Notes under the pieces: model-generated
The model's input: the letters and a program-made list of their open reading frames with translations, nothing else
Told to the model about the DNA's origin: nothing
Database searches by the model: none
Shown: piece after piece, positions 50,043-60,499 of the stretch
Numbering within the stretch: position 1 is the stretch's first letter
How the letters are laid out: the number at the start of each line of letters is the position of its first letter
Assembly: GCF_041729615.1 (NCBI RefSeq)
Contig: NZ_CP154874.1
Span: 1,369,001 to 1,433,000, forward strand
From: Pseudomonas alcaligenes
GTDB taxonomy: Bacteria > Pseudomonadota > Gammaproteobacteria > Pseudomonadales > Pseudomonadaceae
Length of the DNA stretch: 64,000 bases
Reading direction: 5' to 3'
Position numbers and translations under genes: made by a program

Positions 50043-50930
50043 ATGAAAGACTCCTCCTACATCGGGCGCTTCGCCCCCACGCCCAGCGGCTACCTGCACT
50101 TCGGCTCGCTGGTGGCCGCCCTCGCCTCCTACCTCGATGCCCGCAGTGTCGGCGGCCGCTGGCTGCTGCGCATGGAGGACCTCGACCCGCCGCGCGAGAT
50201 GCCCGGCGCCCAGGACGCCATCCTGCGCAGCCTGGAAACCTACGGATTCGAATGGGACGGCGCACTGGTACGGCAGAGCGAGCGCCATGCCGAGTACGCC
50301 GCGCTGATCCAGCGCCTGTTCGCCCAGGGCCTGGCCTACGCCTGCACCTGCTCGCGCAAGCAGCTGGAAGGCACGGGCGGCATCTACCCAGGCACCTGCC
50401 GCAACGCCGGCCATCCCGATCACGATGCCGCCATCCGCCTGCGCGTGCCGGAGCTGGAGTACCGCTTCACCGACCGGGTGCAGGGCGAGTTCCGCCAGCA
50501 CCTGGGCCGCGAGGTCGGCGACTTCGTCATCCGCCGCCGCGACGGCCTGTATGCCTACCAGCTGGCCGTGGTGCTGGACGACGCCTGGCAGGGCGTCAGC
50601 GACGTGGTGCGCGGTGCCGACCTGCTCGACTCCACGCCGCGCCAGCTGTACCTGCAGGAGCTGCTCGGCCTGCCGCAGCCGCGCTACCTTCATGTGCCGC
50701 TGATCATCCAGCCGGACGGCCACAAGCTGGGCAAGAGCTACCGCTCGCCGCCGCTGCCGGCCGACCAGGCGCCGCCGCTGCTGGTGCGCGCCCTGCGCGC
50801 CCTCGGCCAGCAGCCACCGGCCGAACTGGCCGACGCCACGCCGCGCGCAGTGCTGGACTGGGGCATCGCCCACTGGGACGCCGCGCGCATCCCGTGCAGC
50901 CGCACCCTGGCCGAAGCGCAGTTGCGCTGA
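50043..50930 (+). CDS. gluQ: Glutamyl-queuosine tRNA(Asp) synthetase
   Basis: GluQ-RS is a truncated glutamyl-tRNA synthetase paralogue that glutamylates queuosine 34 of tRNA-Asp. The 295-residue protein has the HIGH-like PTPSGYLHFGSLVAA, zinc ligands in ACTCSRKQL and PGTCR, and the KMSKS-like HKLGKS, but no anticodon-binding domain. The start is ATG at 50043. dksA-gluQ adjacency is widespread in gamma-proteobacteria. Confidence 0.95.
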   Translation: MKDSSYIGRFAPTPSGYLHFGSLVAALASYLDARSVGGRWLLRMEDLDPPREMPGAQDAILRSLETYGFEWDGALVRQSERHAEYAALIQRLFAQGLAYACTCSRKQLEGTGGIYPGTCRNAGHPDHDAAIRLRVPELEYRFTDRVQGEFRQHLGREVGDFVIRRRDGLYAYQLAVVLDDAWQGVSDVVRGADLLDSTPRQLYLQELLGLPQPRYLHVPLIIQPDGHKLGKSYRSPPLPADQAPPLLVRALRALGQQPPAELADATPRAVLDWGIAHWDAARIPCSRTLAEAQLR

Positions 50931-50988
50931 CGCTTTCGCGGCGCGACCGGCTCCCGTACCATCCGGCCATCGCGCTTGGACCCGACCT

Positions 50989-51165
50989 ATGTATATCTAC
51001 CGACTGGTACTGATCCTGGTGGTGGGCATCTATCTGTTCTCCCCCGCCATCATGGACTGGTGGATCGACCCCCAGGGCGCCTGGTACAGGCCCTACCTGC
51101 TGTGGCTGATCCTCATCGTCGTCACCCTGATCCTGCAGAGCCAGCGCGATGCCGACGAGCTTTGA
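50989..51165 (+). CDS. cbrX: Small membrane protein CbrX, overlapping cbrA
   Basis: The 58-residue protein (MYIYRLVLILVVGIYLFSPA; about 40-50 second helix LLWLILIVVTLILQ) has two membrane segments. Its stop lies 17 nt inside cbrA, in another frame, the layout described for cbrX-cbrA in other Pseudomonas, where cbrA translation depends on the small frame. Recognition rests on position, size and topology. Confidence 0.85.
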   Translation: MYIYRLVLILVVGIYLFSPAIMDWWIDPQGAWYRPYLLWLILIVVTLILQSQRDADEL

Positions 51166-54103
51166 CCTCAGCCAGCTGATCCTGATCAGCGCCGCCTACC
51201 TGCTGTTGCTGTTCGGCGTGGCCTGGACCAGCGAGAAGGGCCTGATCCCGCGTTGGGTGATCCGCCACCCGCTGACCTACACCCTGTCGCTGGGCGTCTA
51301 CGCCAGTGCCTGGGCCTTCTACGGTACGGTCGGCCTGGCCTACCAGTACGGCTTCGGCTTCCTCGCCAGCTACCTGGGGGTGACCGGCGCCTTCCTCCTG
51401 GCGCCGGTGCTGCTCTACCCGATCCTGCGCGTCACCCGCACCTATCAGCTGTCGTCGCTGGCCGACCTGTTCGCCTTCCGCTTTCGCAGCACCTGGGCCG
51501 GCGTGCTCACCACCCTGTTCATGCTGGTCGGCCTGCTGCCGCTGCTGGCCCTGCAGATCCAGGCGGTGGCCGACTCCATCGGCATCCTCACCCGCGAGCC
51601 GCTGCAGGACCGCTTCGCCCTCGGCTTCTGCGCCCTGATCACCCTGTTCACCATCCTCTTCGGCGCCCGCCATATCGCCACCCGCGAGAAGCACGAAGGC
51701 CTGGTGTTCGCCATCGCCTTCGAATCGGTGGTCAAGCTGATCGCCTTGGGCGGCATCGGCCTCTACGCCCTGTATGGCGTGTTCGGCGGCCCGGCCGAAC
51801 TGGAGCAGTGGCTGCTGCAGAACCAGCAGGCCCTGGCCACCCTGCACACGCCGCTGCAGGAAGGCCCCTGGCGCACCCTGCTGCTGGTGTTCTTCGCCTC
51901 GGCCATCGTCATGCCGCACATGTACCACATGACCTTCACCGAGAACCTCAACCCGCGCGCCATCGTCAGCGCCAGCTGGGGCCTGCCGCTGCTCCTGCTG
52001 CTGATGAGCCTGTCGGTGCCGCTGATCCTCTGGGCCAGCCTGAAGATCGGCGCCACCACCAACCCGGAATACTTCACCCTGGGCCTGGGCCTGGCCGTCG
52101 GCGACCGCAGCCTGGCCCTGCTCGCCTATGTCGGCGGCCTGTCGGCCTCCAGCGGCCTGATCATCGTCAGCACCCTGGCGCTGTCTGGCATGGCGCTCAA
52201 CCACCTGGTGCTGCCGGTTTACCAGCCGCCGGCCGAAGGCAACATCTACCGCTGGCTGAAGTGGACGCGACGCGGCCTGATCCTCGCCATCATCGCCGCC
52301 GCCTATGGCTTCTACCTGTTGCTGGGCGCCGAGCAGGACCTGGCCAACCTCGGCATTGTCGCCTTCGTCGCCACCCTGCAGTTCCTCCCCGGCGTGCTCT
52401 CGGTGCTGTACTGGCCGACCGCCAACCGCCGCGGCTTCATCGCCGGCCTGCTCACCGGCATCGCCGCCTGGACGGTGAGCATGCTGCTGCCGCTGGTGAG
52501 CAACCTGCAGGGCGTGCACCTGCCGCTGCTGGACATCGTCTACGTGCTCGACGAGAACAGCTGGCACCTGGCCGCCGTCGGCTCGCTGGCGGCCAACGTG
52601 CTGGTGTTCACCCTGGTGTCGCTGTTCACAGAAGCCAGCGATGAAGAAAAAAGCGCCGCCGAGGCCTGCACCGTGGACAACGTGCGCCGCCCGCAGCGCC
52701 GCGAGCTGGTGGCCGGCTCGCCGCAGGAATTCGCCGCCGAGCTGGCCAAGCCGCTGGGCGCGGTGACCGCACAGAAGGAAGTGGAGCGCGCCCTGCGCGA
52801 CCTGCACCTGCCCTTCGACGAGCGCCGCCCCTACGCCCTGCGCCGTCTGCGCGACCGCATCGAGGCCAACCTCTCCGGCCTGATGGGCCCCAGCGTGGCC
52901 CAGGACATGGTCGAGACCTTCCTGCCCTACAAGGCCGGCAGCGAGGCCTATGTCAGCGAAGACATCCACTTCATCGAGAGTCGCCTGGAGGATTACCAGT
53001 CGCGCCTCACCGGCCTGGCCGCCGAACTGGATGCCCTGCGCCGCTTCCACCGCCAGACCCTGCAGGAACTGCCGATGGGCGTATGTTCGCTGGCCAAGGA
53101 CCAGGAAGTGCTGATGTGGAACCGCGCCATGGAGGAACTCACCGGCATCAGCGCGCAGCAGGTGGTCGGCTCGCGCCTGCTCAGCCTGGAGCACCCCTGG
53201 CGCGAGCTGCTGCAGGACTTCATCGCCCAGGACGAGGAGCACCTGCACAAGCAGCACCTGCAACTGGACGGCGAGGTGCGCTGGCTCAACCTGCACAAGG
53301 CGGCCATCGACGAGCCGCTGGCGCCGGGCAACAGCGGCCTGGTGCTGCTGGTCGAGGACGTCACCGAGACCCGCGTGCTGGAAGACCAGCTGGTGCACTC
53401 CGAGCGTCTGGCCAGCATCGGCCGCCTGGCCGCCGGGGTGGCCCACGAGATCGGCAATCCGGTCACCGGCATCGCCTGCCTGGCGCAGAACCTGCGCGAG
53501 GAGCGCGAGGGCGACGAGGAGCTCGGCGAGATCAGCAACCAGATCCTCGACCAGACCAAGCGCATCTCGCGCATCGTCCAGTCGCTGATGAACTTCGCCC
53601 ACGCCGGCCAGCAGCAGCGCGCCGAATACCCGGTGAGCCTGGCCGAAGTGGCGCAGGACGCCATCGGCCTGCTGTCGCTGAACCGCCATGGCACCGAGGT
53701 GCAGTTCTACAACCTGTGCGATCCCGAGCACCTGGCCAAGGGCGACCCACAGCGCCTGGCCCAGGTGCTGATCAACCTGCTGTCCAACGCCCGCGATGCC
53801 TCGCCCGCCGGCGGTGCCATCCGCGTGCGCAGCGAGGCCGAGGAGCAGAGCGTGGTGCTGATCGTCGAGGACGAGGGCACGGGCATTCCGCAGGCGATCA
53901 TGGACCGCCTGTTCGAACCCTTCTTCACCACCAAGGACCCCGGCAAGGGCACCGGTTTGGGGCTCGCGCTGGTCTATTCGATCGTGGAAGAGCATTATGG
54001 GCAGATCACCATCGACAGCCCGGCCGATCCCGAGCGCCAGCGCGGAACCCGTTTCCGCGTGACCCTGCCGCGCTATGTCGAAGCGACGTCCACAGCGACC
54101 TGA
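51149..54103 (+). CDS. cbrA: Sensor histidine kinase CbrA with SLC5-transporter domain
   Basis: CbrA controls carbon/nitrogen balance and catabolite repression in Pseudomonas. The 984-residue protein has an N-terminal sodium/solute-symporter-like domain of about 13 helices (about 1-520), a linker, a PAS-like region (about 640-740), a HisKA domain with [11 protein letters not shown] (phosphoacceptor His766) and an ATPase domain ([36 protein letters not shown]). It is expressed with overlapping cbrX and precedes cbrB by 65 nt. Histidine transport has been reported for the P. putida/P. fluorescens protein. Confidence 0.97.
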   Translation: MPTSFDLSQLILISAAYLLLLFGVAWTSEKGLIPRWVIRHPLTYTLSLGVYASAWAFYGTVGLAYQYGFGFLASYLGVTGAFLLAPVLLYPILRVTRTYQLSSLADLFAFRFRSTWAGVLTTLFMLVGLLPLLALQIQAVADSIGILTREPLQDRFALGFCALITLFTILFGARHIATREKHEGLVFAIAFESVVKLIALGGIGLYALYGVFGGPAELEQWLLQNQQALATLHTPLQEGPWRTLLLVFFASAIVMPHMYHMTFTENLNPRAIVSASWGLPLLLLLMSLSVPLILWASLKIGATTNPEYFTLGLGLAVGDRSLALLAYVGGLSASSGLIIVSTLALSGMALNHLVLPVYQPPAEGNIYRWLKWTRRGLILAIIAAAYGFYLLLGAEQDLANLGIVAFVATLQFLPGVLSVLYWPTANRRGFIAGLLTGIAAWTVSMLLPLVSNLQGVHLPLLDIVYVLDENSWHLAAVGSLAANVLVFTLVSLFTEASDEEKSAAEACTVDNVRRPQRRELVAGSPQEFAAELAKPLGAVTAQKEVERALRDLHLPFDERRPYALRRLRDRIEANLSGLMGPSVAQDMVETFLPYKAGSEAYVSEDIHFIESRLEDYQSRLTGLAAELDALRRFHRQTLQELPMGVCSLAKDQEVLMWNRAMEELTGISAQQVVGSRLLSLEHPWRELLQDFIAQDEEHLHKQHLQLDGEVRWLNLHKAAIDEPLAPGNSGLVLLVEDVTETRVLEDQLVHSERLASIGRLAAGVAHEIGNPVTGIACLAQNLREEREGDEELGEISNQILDQTKRISRIVQSLMNFAHAGQQQRAEYPVSLAEVAQDAIGLLSLNRHGTEVQFYNLCDPEHLAKGDPQRLAQVLINLLSNARDASPAGGAIRVRSEAEEQSVVLIVEDEGTGIPQAIMDRLFEPFFTTKDPGKGTGLGLALVYSIVEEHYGQITIDSPADPERQRGTRFRVTLPRYVEATSTAT

Positions 54104-54168
54104 GTAGTGACCTAGAACCGCCGAGGGGCCACGAGCCCGGCGGATTCGGAGACCGTCGAGAGAACACA

Positions 54169-55584
<1,416 letters not shown>

Positions 55585-55627
55585 GCGGGACGACGGTGAC
55601 AGGTCTCGCCGCAAAAGGTTCCGCGCC

Positions 55628-55655
55628 TGTTACCCCGCACAAATATCGCGTAACA
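55628..55655 (+). promoter_or_regulatory. CbrB-type upstream activating site for crcZ
   Basis: TGTTAC (55628-55633) and GTAACA (55650-55655) are perfect inverted half-sites 16 nt apart, about 125 nt before the sigma-54 -24 box. A third GTAAC half-site lies at 55672-55676, within the terminator loop. Assignment to CbrB follows from position and recalled half-site sequence. Confidence 0.7.
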
Positions 55656-55693
55656 AAAGCCGGGTTCATCGGTAACGGGAACCCGGCTTTTTT
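55656..55693 (+). terminator. Intrinsic terminator of cbrB
   Basis: AGCCGGGTTC pairs with GAACCCGGCT around an 11-nt loop, followed by TTTTT. It lies about 70 nt past the cbrB stop and between the activator site and the crcZ promoter. Confidence 0.93.
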
Positions 55694-55752
55694 CTGCCCG
55701 CCGTCTGCACCAGAAAATCATAAACCATTGAAAAACAAGTGATTTTAAAAAC

Positions 55753-55768
55753 TGGCACGGCTTCTGCT
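55753..55768 (+). promoter_or_regulatory. Sigma-54 promoter of crcZ
   Basis: TGGCACG and TGCT place GG (55754-55755) and GC (55766-55767) exactly 10 nt apart, the sigma-54 -24/-12 rule. Transcription would begin near 55779. Confidence 0.92.
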
Positions 55769-55778
55769 TTATCTCTGG

Positions 55779-56126
55779 CACAACAACAATAACAACGCTC
55801 GAAACCTCAACAATAAAAACAATACAGAACGACTCCAGCACAACAAAAACAACAACGCGGAGGCGCAGCTAACTGATTCTTTTGGAGAGGATTTGCCCTT
55901 GGGGTTCGCCCCACAACCAGGCCGAGAACAACAAAAACTGCACTAAAGCAGCGCCTGCACTGGTTGGGTCACGGAATGATCAAGGCAGCATCAGCATCCA
56001 AAGCAATCCGTTTGCTCCTGGTACCCGATTTGGGCTACCCGAAACGGGCCTACAACAAAAACAACAGGCCCGCACAATAATAAAAACAAAGCACGCACCT
56101 ATTTGGGGGGGAGCTTCGGCTCCCCC
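55779..56126 (+). ncRNA. crcZ: CrcZ small RNA (Hfq/Crc decoy)
   Basis: CrcZ binds Hfq with Crc and relieves catabolite repression. The RNA lies between cbrB and pcnB behind a sigma-54 promoter. Six CA-rich AAnAAnAA motifs are visible: 55782-55796, 55809-55823, 55840-55856, 55927-55938, 56052-56066 and 56074-56090. The 3' end is set at a stem GGGGGAGC-TTCG-GCTCCCCC (56106-56125), which lacks a T-tract. The 5' end is estimated. An open frame of 126 codons overlaps but has no coding character. Confidence 0.9.
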
Positions 56127-56255
56127 AGTAGCTTCACCCCACCTCGCCTTCCCCAGCCTGCCTTTTCCACCATCCCCCTTCCCGATGCTAGAATCCGCGC
56201 CAATCCTGCGGCGATCTGCAATTGTGGCCGCCTATCCCTGCAAACAGTGCATCCC

Positions 56256-57662
56256 ATGCTGAAAAAGCTGTTCAAGTCGTTCCGCTCACCTCTCAAGCGC
56301 CAAGCCCGCCCCCGCAGCACGCCGGAAATTCTCGGCCCGCGCCAGCATTCCCTGCAACGCAGCCAGTTCAGCCGCAATGCGGTAAACGTGGTGGAGCGCC
56401 TGCAGAACGCCGGCTACCAGGCCTATCTGGTCGGCGGCTGCGTACGTGACCTGCTGATCGGCGTGCAACCCAAGGACTTCGACGTGGCCACCAGCGCCAC
56501 CCCCGAGCAGGTACGGGCCGAGTTCCGCAACGCCCGGGTGATCGGCCGCCGCTTCAAGCTGGCGCATGTGCATTTCGGCCGCGAGATCATCGAGGTGGCG
56601 ACCTTCCGCAGCAACCACCCGCAAGGCGACGACGAGGAAGACAGCCACCAGTCCGCCCGTAACGAGAGCGGGCGCATCCTGCGCGACAACGTCTACGGCA
56701 GCCAGGAGAGCGATGCCCAGCGCCGCGACTTCACCATCAACGCCCTGTACTTCGACGTCAGCGGCGAGCGCGTGCTGGACTACGCCCACGGCGTGCACGA
56801 CATTCGCAACCGCCTGATCCGCCTGATCGGCGACCCCGAGCAGCGCTACCTGGAAGACCCGGTACGCATGCTGCGCGCCGTGCGCTTCGCCGCCAAGCTG
56901 GACTTCGACATCGAGAAACACAGCGCCGCGCCGATCCGCCGCCTGGCGCCGATGCTGCGCGACATCCCTGCCGCGCGCCTGTTCGACGAGGTGCTCAAGC
57001 TGTTCCTCGCCGGCTACGCCGAGCGCACCTTCGAACTGCTGCTCGAGTACGACCTGTTCGCCCCGCTGTTCCCGGCCAGCGCCCGCGCCCTGGAGCGCAA
57101 TCCCGACTATGCCGGCGAGCTGATCCGCCAGGCCCTGGCCAACACCGACGAACGCATCGCCCAGGGCAAGCCGGTGACCCCCGCCTTCCTCTTCGCCGCC
57201 CTGCTCTGGCCGGCCCTGCCGGCGCGCGCCGCGCAGCTGCAGGAGCGCGGCATGCCGCCGATCCCGGCGATGCAGGAAGCGGCCCACGACCTGATCGTCG
57301 AGCAGTGCAAGCGCATCGCCGTGCCCAAGCGTTTCACCATCCCGATCCGCGAGATCTGGGACATGCAGGAGCGCCTGCCACGGCGCCAGGGCAAGCGTGC
57401 CGACCTGCTGCTGGAGAACCCGCGCTTCCGCGCCGGCTACGACTTCCTCCTGCTGCGCGAAGAGGCCGGCGAGCAGACCGGCGGCCTGGGCGACTGGTGG
57501 ACCGACTACCAGGACGCCAGCGATAGCGAACGCCGCGCCATGATCCGCGACCTCAGCAGCCGCGCGGATGACGGCGACGACAGCGCGCCGGCACGCAAGC
57601 GCCGCCGCGGCGGGCGCAACCGCCGCCGCGGTCCGCGCAGCGACGCGCCGGCCGGGGAATGA
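56256..57662 (+). CDS. pcnB: Poly(A) polymerase I
   Basis: PcnB adds poly(A) tails that promote RNA decay. The 468-residue protein has the class II nucleotidyltransferase signature YLVGGCVRDLLIGVQPKDFDVAT (split; catalytic Asp pair in DFD), RRDFTINALYFD and RLIGDPEQRYLEDPVRMLRAVRFA, and a very basic Arg-rich C-terminus. Start is ATG at 56256 (MLKKLFKSF). A TAGAAT at 56189-56194 is a possible -10. It overlaps folK. Confidence 0.94.
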   Translation: MLKKLFKSFRSPLKRQARPRSTPEILGPRQHSLQRSQFSRNAVNVVERLQNAGYQAYLVGGCVRDLLIGVQPKDFDVATSATPEQVRAEFRNARVIGRRFKLAHVHFGREIIEVATFRSNHPQGDDEEDSHQSARNESGRILRDNVYGSQESDAQRRDFTINALYFDVSGERVLDYAHGVHDIRNRLIRLIGDPEQRYLEDPVRMLRAVRFAAKLDFDIEKHSAAPIRRLAPMLRDIPAARLFDEVLKLFLAGYAERTFELLLEYDLFAPLFPASARALERNPDYAGELIRQALANTDERIAQGKPVTPAFLFAALLWPALPARAAQLQERGMPPIPAMQEAAHDLIVEQCKRIAVPKRFTIPIREIWDMQERLPRRQGKRADLLLENPRFRAGYDFLLLREEAGEQTGGLGDWWTDYQDASDSERRAMIRDLSSRADDGDDSAPARKRRRGGRNRRRGPRSDAPAGE

Positions 57663-58153
57663 TGGAAAGGGTCTATATCGGCCTCGGCAGTAACCTGGCC
57701 GAGCCGCTCCAGCAGCTGCGGGCGGCGCTGGCCGCGCTTGCCGAACTGCCGGCCAGCCGCCTGGCGGCCACCTCCTCCTTCTATGCCAGCGACCCGCTGG
57801 GCCCGCCCGACCAGCCGCGCTACGTCAATGCCGTGGCCGCGCTGGACACCGAGCTGGCACCGCTGCAGCTGCTCGACGCCCTGCAGCGCATCGAGCTGGA
57901 ACAGGGCCGCGAGCGCAAGGCCGAGCGCTGGGGCCCGCGCACCCTGGACCTGGACATCCTGCTGTTCGGCTCACGCCTGCTCGCCGAGGAGCGCCTGACC
58001 GTGCCGCACTACCACATGCACGCCCGCGCCTTCGTCCTCTACCCGCTGGCCGAGATCGCCCCGGCCGACCTGCAGCTGCCGGACGGCCGCCGCCTGCCGG
58101 AACTGCTCGCCGCCTGTCCCTATGCGGGCCTGGAGCGCCTGGTAACGCCGTAA
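57659..58153 (+). CDS. folK: 2-amino-4-hydroxy-6-hydroxymethyldihydropteridine pyrophosphokinase
   Basis: FolK (HPPK) makes the pyrophosphorylated pterin for folate synthesis. The 164-residue protein has VYIGLGSNLAEP, FYASDPLGPPDQPRYVNAVA and the signature RWGPRTLDLDILLFG. Two ATGs (57659, 57662) overlap the pcnB stop as ATGATG; the second has the better-spaced GGGGA. pcnB-folK-panBCD is the usual Pseudomonas order. Confidence 0.95.
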   Translation: MMERVYIGLGSNLAEPLQQLRAALAALAELPASRLAATSSFYASDPLGPPDQPRYVNAVAALDTELAPLQLLDALQRIELEQGRERKAERWGPRTLDLDILLFGSRLLAEERLTVPHYHMHARAFVLYPLAEIAPADLQLPDGRRLPELLAACPYAGLERLVTP

Positions 58154-58173
58154 CAGCGCGGTAACACCCGCGA

Positions 58174-58205
58174 TTGACTTCACGCCCCCCCATCGGGACT
58201 ATAGG
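58174..58205 (+). promoter_or_regulatory. Possible panB promoter
   Basis: TTGACT at 58174-58179 is a good -35. Either GACTAT (17 nt spacing) or TATAGG (20 nt) could be the -10. Three GTAAC direct repeats (58142, 58150, 58161) lie just upstream; the first two overlap the end of folK. Confidence 0.45.
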
Positions 58206-58303
58206 CGTCCCGTTGCCCCGAGGCAGCACAGACAGCGCTGCCCAAGAGGCCGAGCAGAGGCGCCACAAGCGCCGCGAAACGGCCCGCTGATGAGGACTCT
58301 CCG

Positions 58304-59104
58304 ATGCCTGATGTAACCGTAAGCACCCTGCTGGGCATGAAGCAGAAGGGCGAAAAGATCGCCATGCTGACCGCCTACGACGCCACCTTCGCCCAGGCAG
58401 CCTGCCAGGCCGGGGTGGAAGTGCTGCTGGTGGGCGACTCCCTCGGCATGGTCCTGCAGGGCCACGACAGCACCCTGCCGGTGTCGCTGGCCGATATGGC
58501 CTACCACACCGCCGCGGTGAAGCGTGGCAACCAGGGCGCGCTGATCCTCACCGACCTGCCGTTCATGGCCTACGCCACCCTGGAGCAGACCTTCGCCAGC
58601 TGCGCCACGGTGATGCAGGCCGGCGCCCACATGGTCAAGCTGGAAGGCGCCGGCTGGCTGGCCGAGCCGATCCGCCAGCTGGCCGAGCGCGGCGTACCGG
58701 TGTGCGCCCACCTGGGCCTGACCCCGCAGGCGGTCAACGTGTTCGGCGGCTTCAAGGTGCAGGGCCGTGGCGACGCCGCCGCACGCCAGCTGCGCGCCGA
58801 CGCCATGGCCCTGGAACAGGCCGGCGCGGCCATGCTGCTGCTCGAGTGCGTGCCCAGCGAGCTGGCCGCCGAGATCAGCCAGTCGGTGAAGATCCCGGTG
58901 ATCGGCATCGGCGCGGGCAATGCCACCGACGGCCAGGTGCTGGTGATGCACGACCTGCTCGGCCTGTCGCTGACCGGGCGTACGCCGAAGTTCGTGAAGA
59001 ACTTCATGGCAGGCCAGCCCAGCGTGCAGGCCGCCTTCGCCGCCTATGTACGCGCCGTGAAGGACGCCAGCTTCCCCGCCGAGGAACACGGATTCTCCGC
59101 ATGA
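58304..59104 (+). CDS. panB: 3-methyl-2-oxobutanoate hydroxymethyltransferase
   Basis: PanB makes ketopantoate in pantothenate synthesis. The 266-residue TIM-barrel protein has [30 protein letters not shown] (split; metal Asp in GDSLG), [11 protein letters not shown] and [22 protein letters not shown]. The ATG at 58304 follows GAGGA. Its stop overlaps panC by 4 nt (ATGA). Confidence 0.97.
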   Translation: MPDVTVSTLLGMKQKGEKIAMLTAYDATFAQAACQAGVEVLLVGDSLGMVLQGHDSTLPVSLADMAYHTAAVKRGNQGALILTDLPFMAYATLEQTFASCATVMQAGAHMVKLEGAGWLAEPIRQLAERGVPVCAHLGLTPQAVNVFGGFKVQGRGDAAARQLRADAMALEQAGAAMLLLECVPSELAAEISQSVKIPVIGIGAGNATDGQVLVMHDLLGLSLTGRTPKFVKNFMAGQPSVQAAFAAYVRAVKDASFPAEEHGFSA

Positions 59105-59949
59105 ACACCGTCAAAACCGTACTCGAACTGCGCGCCGCCGTGGCGCGCGCGCGTGGCGAAGGCAAGCGCATCGCCTTCGTGCCGACCATGGGCAACCTGC
59201 ACGAGGGCCACGTCGCCCTGGTGGAGAAGGCTGGCCAGCGCGCCGACTTCGTGGTCGCCAGCATCTTCGTCAACCCGCTGCAGTTCGGCCCCAGCGAAGA
59301 CCTGGCCAAGTACCCGCGCACCCTCGTGGCCGACCAGGACAAGCTGGTCGCCGCCGGCTGCCACCTGCTGTTCCACCCGGACGTGGAGGAGATGTATCCC
59401 CACGGCCAGGACGGCCAGACCCGGGTCAGCGTGCCCGGCGTTTCCGAGGGTCTGTGCGGCGCCAGCCGCCCCGGTCACTTCGAGGGCGTCGCCACCGTGG
59501 TGACCAAGCTGTTCAACATGGTCCAGCCGGACCTCGCCGTGTTCGGCGAGAAGGACTTCCAGCAGCTGGCGGTGATCCGCACCCTGGTGCGCGACCTGAA
59601 CATGCCGATCCAGATCATCGGCGAGCCGACCGTGCGCGCCGAGGACGGCCTGGCCCTGTCCTCGCGCAACGGCTACCTGAGCGCCGAGCAACGCGCGCAG
59701 GCGCCGGCCCTGTATGCCACCCTGCAACAGCTGGCCGCCTCCATCCACAGTGGCGAGCGCGACTTCGCCCGGCTGATCGACAGCGGCAAGGCCCGCCTGG
59801 CGGACGCCGGCCTGCGCCCCGACTACCTGGAGATCCGCGAGGCCAACAGCCTGCGTCCGGCAACCGCCGAGGACCGCCAGCTGGTGATCCTGGCCGCCGC
59901 CTTCCTCGGCACCACGCGCCTGATCGACAACCTGGCCTTCGAGCTGTAA
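59101..59949 (+). CDS. panC: Pantothenate synthetase (pantoate-beta-alanine ligase)
   Basis: PanC joins pantoate and beta-alanine using ATP. The 282-residue protein has the HIGH-like [27 protein letters not shown], and the FGEKDFQQL and [10 protein letters not shown] motifs. It starts within the panB stop, indicating coupling. Confidence 0.97.
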   Translation: MNTVKTVLELRAAVARARGEGKRIAFVPTMGNLHEGHVALVEKAGQRADFVVASIFVNPLQFGPSEDLAKYPRTLVADQDKLVAAGCHLLFHPDVEEMYPHGQDGQTRVSVPGVSEGLCGASRPGHFEGVATVVTKLFNMVQPDLAVFGEKDFQQLAVIRTLVRDLNMPIQIIGEPTVRAEDGLALSSRNGYLSAEQRAQAPALYATLQQLAASIHSGERDFARLIDSGKARLADAGLRPDYLEIREANSLRPATAEDRQLVILAAAFLGTTRLIDNLAFEL

Positions 59950-60031
59950 CCCGCGCGACCACCGGCCTTGAAGCCCCTCGGGGCTTCGGGCACACTCTGC
60001 CGCCGCCGATTTCCCTACAGGAGCCTCCGCC

Positions 60032-60412
60032 ATGCACGCCATCATGCTCAAGGCCAAGCTGCACCGCGCCATCGTCACCCACGCGGTGCTCGACTACGAA
60101 GGCTCCTGCGCCATCGACGGCGAGTGGCTGGACCTGGCCGGCATTCGCGAGTACGAGCAGATCCAGATCTACAACGTGGACAACGGCGAGCGCTTCACCA
60201 CCTACGCCATCCGTGGCGAGGAAGGCTCGCGGATCATCTCGGTCAACGGCGCCGCCGCGCACAAGGCCGGCGTCGGCCAGCGCGTGATCATCTGCGCCTA
60301 TGCCCACTACAGCGAGGCCGAGCTGGCCAACTTCCAGCCGCGCGTGCTGTACATGGGCGAAGGTGGCGAGCTGAGCCACACCAGCAATGCGATTCCGGTA
60401 CAGGTCGCCTGA
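60032..60412 (+). CDS. panD: Aspartate 1-decarboxylase
   Basis: PanD makes beta-alanine. The 126-residue proenzyme has the self-cleavage site YEGSCAIDG, where Gly-Ser cleavage (Ser25) gives the pyruvoyl group. SD AGGAG precedes the ATG. It is separated from panC by 82 nt but probably the same unit; a terminator follows. Confidence 0.97.
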   Translation: MHAIMLKAKLHRAIVTHAVLDYEGSCAIDGEWLDLAGIREYEQIQIYNVDNGERFTTYAIRGEEGSRIISVNGAAAHKAGVGQRVIICAYAHYSEAELANFQPRVLYMGEGGELSHTSNAIPVQVA

Positions 60413-60436
60413 CGCCGCCACGTACCGCTAAACTCC

Positions 60437-60461
60437 AAGCCCGGAACCTGCCGGGCTTTTT
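60437..60461 (+). terminator. Intrinsic terminator of panD
   Basis: AAGCCCGG pairs with CCGGGCTT around AACCTG, followed by TTTTT. Confidence 0.94.
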
Positions 60462-60499
60462 AATGCCCGAAACGCCGCACAACAAGGAATTTGCCGCCC

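Noticed and set aside
53083..54168. Upstream extension of the cbrB frame through the end of cbrA
   Set aside because: The first part is an Arg/Pro/Gly-rich alternative reading of cbrA; the receiver domain begins exactly at the ATG at 54169.
55882..56262. 126-codon open frame inside crcZ
   Set aside because: It spans the CA motifs and the terminal stem, has no SD and no family resemblance; the region is explained by the sRNA.
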